A stretch of DNA of 32,580 nt. It comes from Alphaproteobacteria bacterium. GTDB lineage: Bacteria; Pseudomonadota; Alphaproteobacteria; Micropepsales; Micropepsaceae. Of the stretch, positions 8,585-16,385 are shown piece after piece (positions within the stretch are counted from its first letter, which is position 1; every line of letters starts with the position of its first letter). The notes below the pieces were generated by a model. That model searched no databases. It had not been told where the DNA came from and was given only the letters and a program-made list of their open reading frames with translations. The DNA lies in contig JAFAVP010000070.1 of the NCBI GenBank assembly GCA_019242395.1, positions 1-32,580 on the forward strand, written 5' to 3'. Both the position numbers and the translations under genes were made by a program.

Positions 8585-10057
8585 ATGAAACGCGATCTCA
8601 ACCGCCTCACCAACCAACGCTTCGACCTTTTGGTGATCGGCGGCGGCATCACCGGCGCCTGCATTGCGCGGGATGCGGCGATGCGCGGGCTTTCGGTGGC
8701 GTTGATCGAAAAGAGCGATTTCGCGCACGCTACCAGCGCGCACAATTCGAGGCTAATCCACGGCGGTTTGCGCTATTTGCGCAATTTCGAGCTGAGGCTG
8801 GTGCGGGAATCCCTGCGCGAGCGGCGCATCTGGCAGCGGATTGCGCCCGCTTATGTGCATCCCCTGCCCTTCTTGGTTCCGTTGTATGGTGGCGGATGGA
8901 AAGCGCGCGCGACTCTTGCCGCCGGGCTGACCTTGTACGATCTCCTGGCGTTTGACCGGAGCGGACCCGACGATCCCGCGCAGCGCTTGCCGAGGCACCG
9001 CTGGCTCGATGCGAAATCTGCGCTGGCGATCGAGCCTGCGCTGGATGGCAGGGGCTTCGTGGGCGCCTTCGAATACTACGACGCGCAAATGGATTCGCCT
9101 GAGCGGCTGGCGCTTGCCTGCATCATGGATGCAGATGCGCACGGCGCGGTGGTCGCCAATTACGTTCAGGCGGAAGGCTTGCTGTTTCGCGAGGACCGTG
9201 CCGAAGGCGCGCGGGTAGCCGATGCCTTCAGCGACGCTGAGTTTGAGGTTCGCGCCGCAGTGACGGTGATTGCGGCGGGTCCCTGGGCGGATCTGTTCCT
9301 AAGGTTGGCGCTGGGGAAGCCGGTTTCGCACCGTCTGGTGCGCTCCAAAGGCATTCATCTCGTGGTGCCTCCAATGACGCAAACCCACGCGTTGACGCTT
9401 GCCACGAAGGGTGGTCACTTTTTCGTGCTGCCCTGGCGTGGTCATTCCTTGCTCGGCACCACGGACGCGCCCTTCACCGGCTCGCCGAATCACGTGGGAG
9501 TAGCGGAGGAGGACATTGCCGCATTCCTTGCCTTCATCAATGCGCATCTCCCCTCCGCTGATCTGCAGCGGGGCGACGTTAAGCACTTCTACGCCGGGCT
9601 GCGGCCGCTGGTGGATGACGGTCGCCGCAGCACCTACAACGCCAGCCGCCGCGCGGAGCTGATCGATCACGGTAAGGACGATGGCGTAGCCGCTCTCTAC
9701 TCTGCCATCGGCGGCAAATGGACCACCTCGCGCCGGCTCGCGGAGCAAGTGGTCGACAAGATTGATGCTAAACTCGGGAAATCCTTCGGTCGCTGCCGGA
9801 CGGCAACATCAGGGCTTCCCAATGTACCTGCCGCCGATCAGAGCGATGTTCTCCGTGCCGTGCGAGCGGAGATGGCGCTCACCATGGAAGACTTGGTGAT
9901 GCGGCGCACAGGCGTCGGGCTGCTGGGGAAACCCGGCGCCCACGTATTGGAAGGGATGTCGCGCACGATGGGCGCCGAGCTCGGATGGAGCGAAGAGCGG
10001 CGGGAACAGGAGATCGCTGCGATGGAACACAATTTCCACACGCGGGAATCTGCATGA
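8585..10057 (+). CDS. glpD: Glycerol-3-phosphate dehydrogenase (FAD-dependent)
   Basis: Membrane-associated flavoenzyme (490 aa) that oxidises sn-glycerol 3-phosphate to dihydroxyacetone phosphate and passes electrons to quinone. The N-terminal dinucleotide fold reads [20 protein letters not shown]. The FAD/substrate segments SRLIHGGLRYLRNFEL and the C-terminal SAIGGKWTTSRRLAEQVVD are characteristic of GlpD. A DAO-type core and the C-terminal cap domain (ALTMEDLVMRRTGVGLL) are complete. It overlaps the downstream lipid-kinase gene by ATGA. That gene and the AGPS-like gene beyond it point to glycerolipid metabolism rather than only glycerol catabolism; no glpK or glpF is nearby. Confidence 0.96.
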   Translation: MKRDLNRLTNQRFDLLVIGGGITGACIARDAAMRGLSVALIEKSDFAHATSAHNSRLIHGGLRYLRNFELRLVRESLRERRIWQRIAPAYVHPLPFLVPLYGGGWKARATLAAGLTLYDLLAFDRSGPDDPAQRLPRHRWLDAKSALAIEPALDGRGFVGAFEYYDAQMDSPERLALACIMDADAHGAVVANYVQAEGLLFREDRAEGARVADAFSDAEFEVRAAVTVIAAGPWADLFLRLALGKPVSHRLVRSKGIHLVVPPMTQTHALTLATKGGHFFVLPWRGHSLLGTTDAPFTGSPNHVGVAEEDIAAFLAFINAHLPSADLQRGDVKHFYAGLRPLVDDGRRSTYNASRRAELIDHGKDDGVAALYSAIGGKWTTSRRLAEQVVDKIDAKLGKSFGRCRTATSGLPNVPAADQSDVLRAVRAEMALTMEDLVMRRTGVGLLGKPGAHVLEGMSRTMGAELGWSEERREQEIAAMEHNFHTRESA

Positions 10058-10992
10058 CGGCGTTCGTCGTGGTCAATCCACATTCCGCCGGGGGCCGCAC
10101 CGGCCGTGAGTGGGCGATCATCGCGCAAGAACTGCGCGATGTGTATTCCGACTTGAAGGTCGCGGAGACCCGCAACCGCGGACAGGCGACGGCCCTGGTT
10201 CGCAATGCGTTGCAGGGAGGGTATCGCGAAATTGTTGCCGTTGGCGGTGACGGCACCATCAACGAAGCCATCAACGGCTTCTTCGATCAAGAACGGTCCA
10301 TCGCGCCGGATGCCGTGTTCAGTTTCATCACCAGCGGCACGGGCGGTGATTTCCGCAAGAGCTTCGGCATCGCGCCAAGCTGGCAAGCGGCGGTTGACCG
10401 CCTCAAAACGCGTTCTGCTACCCCGGTTGATGTCGGCCGCGTCTCCTGCCTCGGCGCCTTGGGCACTCCGCTCGTGCGCCACTTCATCAACATCGGATCG
10501 TTCGGGCTTTCCGGCGCGGTGGTGGATTCGGTCAACCGCGCCCGCATCGCCAAACTGTTTGGCGGCAAGTTCGCCTTCGGCTTTCACAGCGCTCTCGACA
10601 TGCTGACTTACAGGGAACGCGCGGTGCGCCTGCGCATCGACAACGGCTTCGACGAAACCGTCTCCGTTTCCACCGTCGCCATCGCCAACGGGCAATATTT
10701 CGGCGGCGGCATGCGCGTGGCGCCGAACGCGGAACCCGGCGATGGGGTGTTCGAGATCGTAGTCATGGGCGGCGTCCCCAAGAGCCAGGCCATGGCCGAG
10801 ACGAAGCTGCTCTACACCGGCACCCATATCGGCCGCCCGCATGTGCGCGCCTTCCGTGGAAGGAAGGTCACGGCGGCGGCGCTACCCGAGACCAAATGCC
10901 GGCCGGTGCTGATCGAGCTGGATGGCGAGAATGCTGGCCGGCTGCCTGCCACCTTCGACATCCTGCCCGGCGCGCTAAAGCTTCGGTGTTGA
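10054..10992 (+). CDS. Diacylglycerol kinase-family lipid kinase
   Basis: Lipid kinase of the DAGK/YegS/BmrU family, 312 aa. It probably phosphorylates diacylglycerol or a related lipid at the inner membrane face. The ATG at 10054 overlaps the glpD TGA (ATGA), so the track start at 9985 is rejected. The catalytic glycine-rich loop is VAVGGDGTINEAINGFF (about residues 62-78), followed by ITSGTGGDFRKSFGI, where the family usually has the GTGND motif (here GTGGD). The C-terminal part (FGGGMRVAPNAEPGDGVFEI) also matches the family. It is translationally coupled to glpD and lies 93 bases upstream of the AGPS-like gene. Confidence 0.92.
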   Translation: MTAFVVVNPHSAGGRTGREWAIIAQELRDVYSDLKVAETRNRGQATALVRNALQGGYREIVAVGGDGTINEAINGFFDQERSIAPDAVFSFITSGTGGDFRKSFGIAPSWQAAVDRLKTRSATPVDVGRVSCLGALGTPLVRHFINIGSFGLSGAVVDSVNRARIAKLFGGKFAFGFHSALDMLTYRERAVRLRIDNGFDETVSVSTVAIANGQYFGGGMRVAPNAEPGDGVFEIVVMGGVPKSQAMAETKLLYTGTHIGRPHVRAFRGRKVTAAALPETKCRPVLIELDGENAGRLPATFDILPGALKLRC

Positions 10993-11085
10993 GGCACATT
11001 CCGCCAGCGTTCACCATAAAACCGCTCGGGTTTTGCACGCGCTCCTGCCCGCGGGCATGTTCCGCTGTTTCAACCGGTAAACAGA

Positions 11086-12756
11086 ATGGCAATGGATCGC
11101 AGCAGGCTGCGCTGGAACGGCTGGGGGTTCGCGGACCATGATGACCCGATTTCCCGCCGCAATGACGTCTGGGGCTGGCTCGCGGCAGAACTCGGCATGC
11201 CGAGCCTGCTTGCCACCCCGGCCCGCGCGCTGGAGGAGCTGACTCTTCCACCGTCACAGTTGGACGCGAAGGACCGTCAGGTGCTGAATATCCTTTTCCC
11301 AGAACGCGTTCGCGAGGACCTCTTCGAGCGCGCTCTCCACGCGCGGGGCCGCAGCTATCAGGACTTGTTGCGCCTCCGTGCTGGCGATCTTTCCGAGGCA
11401 CCGGATGCGGTGGTGTATCCCCGCTCCAGCGAAGATGTGCTGAAGCTGCTGGCATTCGCGTCCGAGCGCTCCGCCGCTGTCGTGCCCTATGGTGGCGGCA
11501 CGAGCGTGGTCGGTGGCGTTACCCCGCATCGGGGACAGCATCGCGCGGTCATATCCGTCGATATCGCCGAAATGGATCAGATCGAAGCGATCGACGAGCA
11601 ATCCCTTACCGTGTCCGCCCAGGCTGGAATCTATGGGCCGCCGCTAGAGGCAGCACTGAAAAGGCGTGGCCTCACGCTCGGGCACTATCCGCAATCCTTT
11701 GAGTTCTCGACCCTCGGTGGATGGGTCGCGCACCGCGGCGCCGGACAGGCCTCGAATCGTTACGGAAAAGCTGAGGATTGGCTGGTGGGCGCGGAACTTG
11801 CCACCCCCCGTGGCATGCTGCGCGACGGTGATTTGCCCGCGACGGCTACAGGCCCTCGTATCGGTGACATCGTTGCCGGTTCTGAAGGCGTTTTTGGAGT
11901 CATAACGAAGGCTACTGTGCGCGTCCGTCCCGCCCCCGCAGCGGTTGAGGGACGCGCCTACCTGTTTCGCGATTTCGCGCGCGGCGCCGCCGCTATTCGG
12001 GACTGCGTGCAGAGCGAAACCCCCGTGGCCACGCTGCGCCTTTCCGATGTTGAGGAGACGCGCTTCTCCCGCGCTTACGTGAGAGCCGGGCAGAGGCGGA
12101 GCGGTTGGGATCAGGCTTCCGGTGTTGCCTTGGCGTTGGCATCCTTCAAGCGCCCGTGCGTTCTCATCGCGCAGTTTGAAGGTACGAAAGTGACGGTGCG
12201 CTTCGGACGGCAGAGATTTTCCCGAATCGCTCGGCACCACGGCGCGATCCCGCTTGGCTCCGGGCCCGCGATGCAATGGCGGGAAGCGCGATTTCAAGCG
12301 CCGTATCTCCGGGACCCCATGCTGGATCGTGGGCTGGGTGTCGATACGCTTGAAACCGCAACCAGCTGGTCAAAGTTGCACGGACTTTATACTGCCGTGA
12401 AAGCCGCGCTCGAACAGGGGATTGCGGCAAGCGTACCGCGCCCCGGCGCAAAAGGGATTGTGATGTGCCACATCAGCCATTCCTATCCGGATGGTGCGAG
12501 CCTCTATTTCACCTACATCTTTCCTCGCACGCTGGACGGTGACGACGTCGCGCAGTGGCTCGCGATCAAGCGGACGGCATCGGATGCGATTCTGGCGAAC
12601 GGCGGTACAATCAGCCACCATCACGGCGTGGGAGCAGATCATCTGCCGTGGATGGCGCAGGAGAAGGGCGCGCTCGGCATCGAAGTACTGCGCGCGATCA
12701 AGCGCACGCTCGATCCAAAAGGGGTTCTCAATCCCGGAAAACTCATTCCGCTGTAA
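11086..12756 (+). CDS. Alkyldihydroxyacetonephosphate synthase-like flavoprotein
   Basis: FAD-binding oxidoreductase of the VAO/PCMH type, 556 aa, resembling alkyl-DHAP synthase (AGPS). AGPS exchanges the acyl chain of acyl-DHAP for a fatty alcohol to form the ether bond. The FAD site reads VPYGGGTSVVGGV (about residue 133). The segment LTLGHYPQSFEFSTLGGWVA followed by AGQASNRYGKAEDW is close to the AGPS signature. A C-terminal ISHHHGVGADHLPWM holds the histidine cluster expected at the AGPS active site, and LYFTYIF is a candidate for the catalytic-tyrosine region. The start is the ATG at 11086 (a second ATG lies two codons later); no strong ribosome binding site is visible. Substrate is inferred; other VAO-family oxidases remain possible. 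Confidence 0.85.
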   Translation: MAMDRSRLRWNGWGFADHDDPISRRNDVWGWLAAELGMPSLLATPARALEELTLPPSQLDAKDRQVLNILFPERVREDLFERALHARGRSYQDLLRLRAGDLSEAPDAVVYPRSSEDVLKLLAFASERSAAVVPYGGGTSVVGGVTPHRGQHRAVISVDIAEMDQIEAIDEQSLTVSAQAGIYGPPLEAALKRRGLTLGHYPQSFEFSTLGGWVAHRGAGQASNRYGKAEDWLVGAELATPRGMLRDGDLPATATGPRIGDIVAGSEGVFGVITKATVRVRPAPAAVEGRAYLFRDFARGAAAIRDCVQSETPVATLRLSDVEETRFSRAYVRAGQRRSGWDQASGVALALASFKRPCVLIAQFEGTKVTVRFGRQRFSRIARHHGAIPLGSGPAMQWREARFQAPYLRDPMLDRGLGVDTLETATSWSKLHGLYTAVKAALEQGIAASVPRPGAKGIVMCHISHSYPDGASLYFTYIFPRTLDGDDVAQWLAIKRTASDAILANGGTISHHHGVGADHLPWMAQEKGALGIEVLRAIKRTLDPKGVLNPGKLIPL

Positions 12757-13687
12757 GCGCCTCTCCAAGCGCCTTGGCGGCTGCCGCGAGCGCCTCGGCG
12801 GCCTGCGGTAGCACCGATTGCAGATAGATGAAATCATGGACCATGTCGGGATAGTCCCGCAGCGTCACCGGGACGCCCGCGCCACGCAGCTGTTCTGCGT
12901 AGGCAAGTCCTTCATCGTGCAAAGGATCGAAGCCAGCGATCATGATGTAGGCTGGGGGAAGTTGTTTGAAATTTTCCGCCAGCAATGGCGATGCCTTGGG
13001 GCTCGCCCTGTCGGCGTCCACCGCAAAATACTGACTGAAAAACCAGTCGAGCGTGTTTGCGTCCAGCAAATAGTCCTCCGCGAACTCGCGGCGCGATGCG
13101 GTTTGCGCATCAATGTGCGTAACGGGGAACAACAACATCTGGAAACCCAGTGCTGGCCCGCCAGTGTCACGTGCCATCTGACTTATGACGGCAGCAAGGG
13201 CCGCCCCCGCAGAGTCGCCGCCGACCGCCAGCCGGTTGGCATCGACACCCAGCTGCGCAGCGTTGGTCTCGATCCAGTTCACGGCTGCAAACGCATCGTC
13301 CACAGCCGTCGGAAACCGGTGCTCCGGGGCCAGGCGATACGCGACCGAAATCACTCGGCACTTCGATCCATTCGCAAGCAGACGGCAAAGCCCGTCATGC
13401 GTGTCGATGCTGCCGATGACGAAGCCCCCGCCGTGGAAGAACACAAGCGTCGCTTGCGGTTCGCTTCCCGAAGCGATGGGCGAATAGCTTCGCGCTGGGA
13501 TGTCGCCGCCTGCCACGGGAACACTGAAGTTTGCAATTTGTCCGATGGTAACGTCCTTTGGCCCGACTGCCTCCATCAACGCCGCCATCGTCCCCCGCGC
13601 GGCTGCCGCCTCCAACTGCCACAGCTTGGGAACAGGCTGGGCCATCAATTGGTCCAGGAACGCCTTCCAAACTGGATCGAGGGGCAT
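12743..13687 (-). CDS. HSL-type alpha/beta hydrolase (esterase/lipase)
   Basis: Carboxylesterase of the hormone-sensitive-lipase (GDXG) family, 314 aa, starting at the ATG at 13687 (MPLDPVWKAFLDQLMAQP). The oxyanion motif HGGG lies near residues 85-88 in LVFFHGGGFVIGSIDTHDG. The nucleophile motif is GGDSAGAALAA (Ser near 159). The acid is in AGFDPLHDEG and the histidine in YPDMVHDF, so the triad is complete. There is no signal peptide, so it is probably cytoplasmic. Its 3' end overlaps the convergent AGPS-like gene by 14 bases. It follows a small ORF and the fcs-like/MOSC pair on the same strand. Substrate unknown. Confidence 0.93.
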   Translation of the reverse strand: MPLDPVWKAFLDQLMAQPVPKLWQLEAAAARGTMAALMEAVGPKDVTIGQIANFSVPVAGGDIPARSYSPIASGSEPQATLVFFHGGGFVIGSIDTHDGLCRLLANGSKCRVISVAYRLAPEHRFPTAVDDAFAAVNWIETNAAQLGVDANRLAVGGDSAGAALAAVISQMARDTGGPALGFQMLLFPVTHIDAQTASRREFAEDYLLDANTLDWFFSQYFAVDADRASPKASPLLAENFKQLPPAYIMIAGFDPLHDEGLAYAEQLRGAGVPVTLRDYPDMVHDFIYLQSVLPQAAEALAAAAKALGEALTAE

Positions 13688-13753
13688 GGTGCAGCGCTTA
13701 ACGTGCGCTGAACTCAAAGCGCAAGGGCAGCATACCTTGGATAACTGCGAGGC

Positions 13754-13969
13754 TCAGTGAATGGTCAGGGGAACGCTCGGATCCAGGCGCCGGGCCAGGA
13801 TGTCGTCCAGCAACAGTGACAGGGACTGCCAAAAATGTACCCGCTCGCTCTGGCCGTCTGATGCGAGTGCAATGATCGCGTGTTGCGCGAGATGGCGCGC
13901 CGCAGTGCCATGCTCAAGCACAAGATCCGCAGCAAGTTCGCATAGATCGCCCGTTCGCATGTGCATCAT
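13754..13969 (-). CDS. Small hypothetical protein
   Basis: A 71-aa ORF in the minus-strand block between MOSC and the esterase. Starts at 13969, 13966 and 13960 are all possible (MMHM). The translation is acidic/amphipathic, with AADLVLEHG, AARHLAQHAIIALASDG and FWQSLSLLLDDIL segments. It looks like a compact all-helical protein rather than random sequence. I have seen similar short proteins in alphaproteobacteria but cannot name the family with confidence. It has no signal peptide. Spacing to MOSC (26 bases) and esterase (66 bases) suits co-transcription. Confidence 0.6.
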   Translation of the reverse strand: MMHMRTGDLCELAADLVLEHGTAARHLAQHAIIALASDGQSERVHFWQSLSLLLDDILARRLDPSVPLTIH

Positions 13970-13995
13970 CTAAGCATATTAACGTAAGCGCCCGG

Positions 13996-14439
13996 TTAAC
14001 GCCGGCAATATTCCGCATAGTCGCCCACTTTGATTTCGCCGCCGCACCGCACGACGCAGCAGACGCCTGCGCGCCATAGGGGGCGCAGCGCTGCGCGCAG
14101 GCTCTCGCGCGCGCGGTCCATCAGCTGGCACGGCCGCGTCTCCATCGTGATCTGCAACTCCACCTCGCCGATGCGCAGGACGCCACCGGCTTCTTGCGGC
14201 CGCTACAGATGGGCGAGCAGCAAATTGGCGCGGCGCGTTACCCACGGCAACTCGACACCGAGATCGCGGCAGGCGTCCTCCCAACCTTCCCGAAACAGCA
14301 CCGTGACCTGCCGGCCCTTCTTGGCGCCGCGTGCGTCCCCCGCAATACCGCGTTCCAGCGAAATGGAGGCGCTGGTCATCTCTTCAATCGGCGCCCCAAG
14401 CTCAGTCACGCGCGCAATGCCAACCAGACGGCCCATCAT
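13996..14439 (-). pseudogene. MOSC-domain protein interrupted by an in-frame amber codon
   Basis: MOSC domains bind sulfur/molybdenum cofactor-related groups in molybdoenzyme maturation or detoxification. The first 78 codons (MMGRLVGIARVTELGAPIEE to PWVTRRANLLLAHL) are a normal N-terminal half, with the conserved RRANLL. They end at TAG (14203-14205). The same frame then continues for another 68 codons as RPQEAGGVLRIGEVELQIT, METRPCQLMD (the conserved cysteine) and GGEIKVGDYAEYCRR, ending with TAA at 13996. Together they make a standard length of about 147 residues. No frameshift is needed; only one codon is wrong. It is either a nonsense pseudogene, an amber readthrough, or a sequencing error. 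Its ATG overlaps the upstream fcs-like stop (ATGA). Confidence 0.88.
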
Positions 14440-16307
14440 GGAATCTCAATCACGCCGGGCATTAACGGCCGGGCGTATAGCGCTTCCACCAGCAGATGCC
14501 GTCGTTCCAACGTCGCGCGCTGGTTCACGTAGCCTTTGTCGGTGATCTCGTTACCATCGATGGAGGGCGGCTCCAGCATGAGCATCGCGCGGCGAATGCG
14601 CCCCGAAGAACCGCCGCACTGCTTGTTGTGCTCCGCGAGCCGCTCGCGCAGGAATGCCTGAACCTTCGGGCTTTGCAGAACGGCTTCAGCGCCGGAGAGC
14701 GAATCATCTCCCGCAATGTCCTTCGCGGCTGAGATGTTTGGCCACGCGAGCAACCCGATGAAGGGCTTGTCGAGCCCGGAGATCACACAATCTTGAATCA
14801 GCGGCGACGCAGCAGCGATGACCTCCGCGCGCAAGGTGCCGACCGAAACCCAGGTGCCCGATGCCAGCTTGAAGTCCTCCGTCACACGGCCGTCGAATAC
14901 CAAACCCTGTTCCGGATCGTTCTCGTCGATGAATTTGGCGGCATCGCCGAGGCGATAGAAGCCCTCCTCATCGAAGGCGGCAGCGGTGAGATCAGGCCGG
15001 TGGAGATAGCCCGGCGTCACCGTCGGCCCTTTCACCCGTACTTCCATTTTCAACCCGTTGGGCACTAGCTTGAGTTCAATGCCAGGCAGCGGCAGGCCTA
15101 TAAGCCCCACCCGCTCAGTGGCCCAATGCACCACCGTGATGCCCTGCGTTTCCGTGGCGCCGTACATCGTGGTCAACGGGACGCGAAAGCCTGTGGCGGC
15201 AATCGCCAGGGCCTGGAAGCGGTCGGCGATGTCCTGGCTCAAGGTGGCGCCGCCATAACCGGAAAAGCGCAGATTGGCGAAGAACTTGTCGCGCAACGCG
15301 GCGTCATGCTCCATGGCATCGCACAACCAGCCGAACGCTACCGGCGCGGAGGCGAATGTTCTCGGCGAAATTTCGCGCAAGTTTCGGATGGTTTCGTCGA
15401 ATAGGCCCGGCAGCGGCTTGCCGGCATCTAGATACATCGTGCCGCCCGCGTTGAGATTGCCGTTGAAGGTGATGTTGCCCGCGGAGATGTGATTCCACGG
15501 CATCCATTCGAGACTGAGTGCAGTCTCCTCTTCACCTTCTGTTCGCAGCGCATCCATCGCCGCGATCACAGCACACATCATCCCGTGCGTCTGGATCACG
15601 CCTTTCGGCAGACCGGTAGAGCCAGAGGTGAATAAATATTTTGCGACCGTCGCGTGATCGATAGTGCCAATCGAAGCCGCCACACCGCGCGTCGGTTTAG
15701 TAGTGATGAGATCGGCATAGGATGTGGTCGCGCGATCGGAGACTGGAATGACCGTGACCACTTCCTCGTCCGTCAATCCAAGATTTGTAAGCGCGCGGGA
15801 ATAGTACGGGCCCTGCTCCGCGAAGATCATCTTCGGTTTCGCGGTGGCGAAAACGTGCCGCAACTTGCCGTGATCCATGCTCATCAAGGAGTACGCCACC
15901 GAGACCGGCGCCACTGGCATGCGCGCCTTCATTGCGCCTAGCATCATCACGGCATGCGCGATGGAATTTCCCGAAAGGATCATCAGCGGCGCATCTGGCC
16001 CCAGCCCGCGATCGAGCATTGCCTGCGCGACCGCATCGGCGCGCGCGTTTATTTCGCCATAGGTGATGAACCGCCAGTCGCCCGTTGCGCCTCCCTCAAG
16101 GGGTGTGCGCTCTGCGACGAAATTGCGCTCGGGATGCTGGCTCGCGCGCAGCTCCAGCAGGTGCGCGATGGAGCGGTGCATCGGGCCCAACGGATATCTC
16201 GAACGAAGGAAAACGGTGCCCCCGGCCGGCCACCGCACCTCAACCGCGGGCGGTTTCATGGGGATCGGCTTGAACGGCGGCAGCACCGCCTTGATCAGTA
16301 TATTCAC
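14436..16307 (-). CDS. fcs: Feruloyl-CoA synthase-like acid-CoA ligase
   Basis: ANL-superfamily adenylating enzyme (623 aa) that activates a carboxylic acid, probably a hydroxycinnamate such as ferulate, to its CoA thioester. Motifs include the AMP/phosphate loop YLFTSGSTGLPKGVIQTH, the segment LEWMPWNHISAGNITFN (close to the WLPWNH motif of feruloyl-CoA synthases), TTMYGATETQG, and YRLGDAAKFIDENDP with FDGRVTEDFKLASGTWVSV. The GTG start at 16307 is supported by AGAGGAA just upstream; the ATG at 16259 lacks a ribosome binding site. It heads a minus-strand run with MOSC, a small ORF and an esterase. No enoyl-CoA hydratase/aldolase or vanillin dehydrogenase is in view, so the substrate remains inferred. 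Confidence 0.88.
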   Translation of the reverse strand: MNILIKAVLPPFKPIPMKPPAVEVRWPAGGTVFLRSRYPLGPMHRSIAHLLELRASQHPERNFVAERTPLEGGATGDWRFITYGEINARADAVAQAMLDRGLGPDAPLMILSGNSIAHAVMMLGAMKARMPVAPVSVAYSLMSMDHGKLRHVFATAKPKMIFAEQGPYYSRALTNLGLTDEEVVTVIPVSDRATTSYADLITTKPTRGVAASIGTIDHATVAKYLFTSGSTGLPKGVIQTHGMMCAVIAAMDALRTEGEEETALSLEWMPWNHISAGNITFNGNLNAGGTMYLDAGKPLPGLFDETIRNLREISPRTFASAPVAFGWLCDAMEHDAALRDKFFANLRFSGYGGATLSQDIADRFQALAIAATGFRVPLTTMYGATETQGITVVHWATERVGLIGLPLPGIELKLVPNGLKMEVRVKGPTVTPGYLHRPDLTAAAFDEEGFYRLGDAAKFIDENDPEQGLVFDGRVTEDFKLASGTWVSVGTLRAEVIAAASPLIQDCVISGLDKPFIGLLAWPNISAAKDIAGDDSLSGAEAVLQSPKVQAFLRERLAEHNKQCGGSSGRIRRAMLMLEPPSIDGNEITDKGYVNQRATLERRHLLVEALYARPLMPGVIEIP

Positions 16308-16385
16308 GGCCGTTCCTCTTCTGCCCGCCTACCGTCCGGCAACAATCTATCCTATATCTTCGGGCGCCGGTTGCGGAATTCACGA

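Noticed and set aside
7698-8588. 296-aa plus-strand ORF opposite the alpha/beta hydrolase
   Set aside because: His/Arg-rich shadow; the minus-strand hydrolase has a complete catalytic triad and a shared terminator.
9838-10842. 334-aa minus-strand ORF over glpD and the lipid kinase
   Set aside because: Antisense to two genes with clear family motifs and an ATGA junction.
12818-13711. 297-aa plus-strand ORF opposite the HSL esterase
   Set aside because: No domain pattern; the minus strand carries HGGG and GDSAG motifs.
15954-16385. 144-residue N-terminal extension of coaBC suggested by the ORF track
   Set aside because: It lies antisense within the fcs-like gene and precedes the normal CoaBC N-terminus at 16386.
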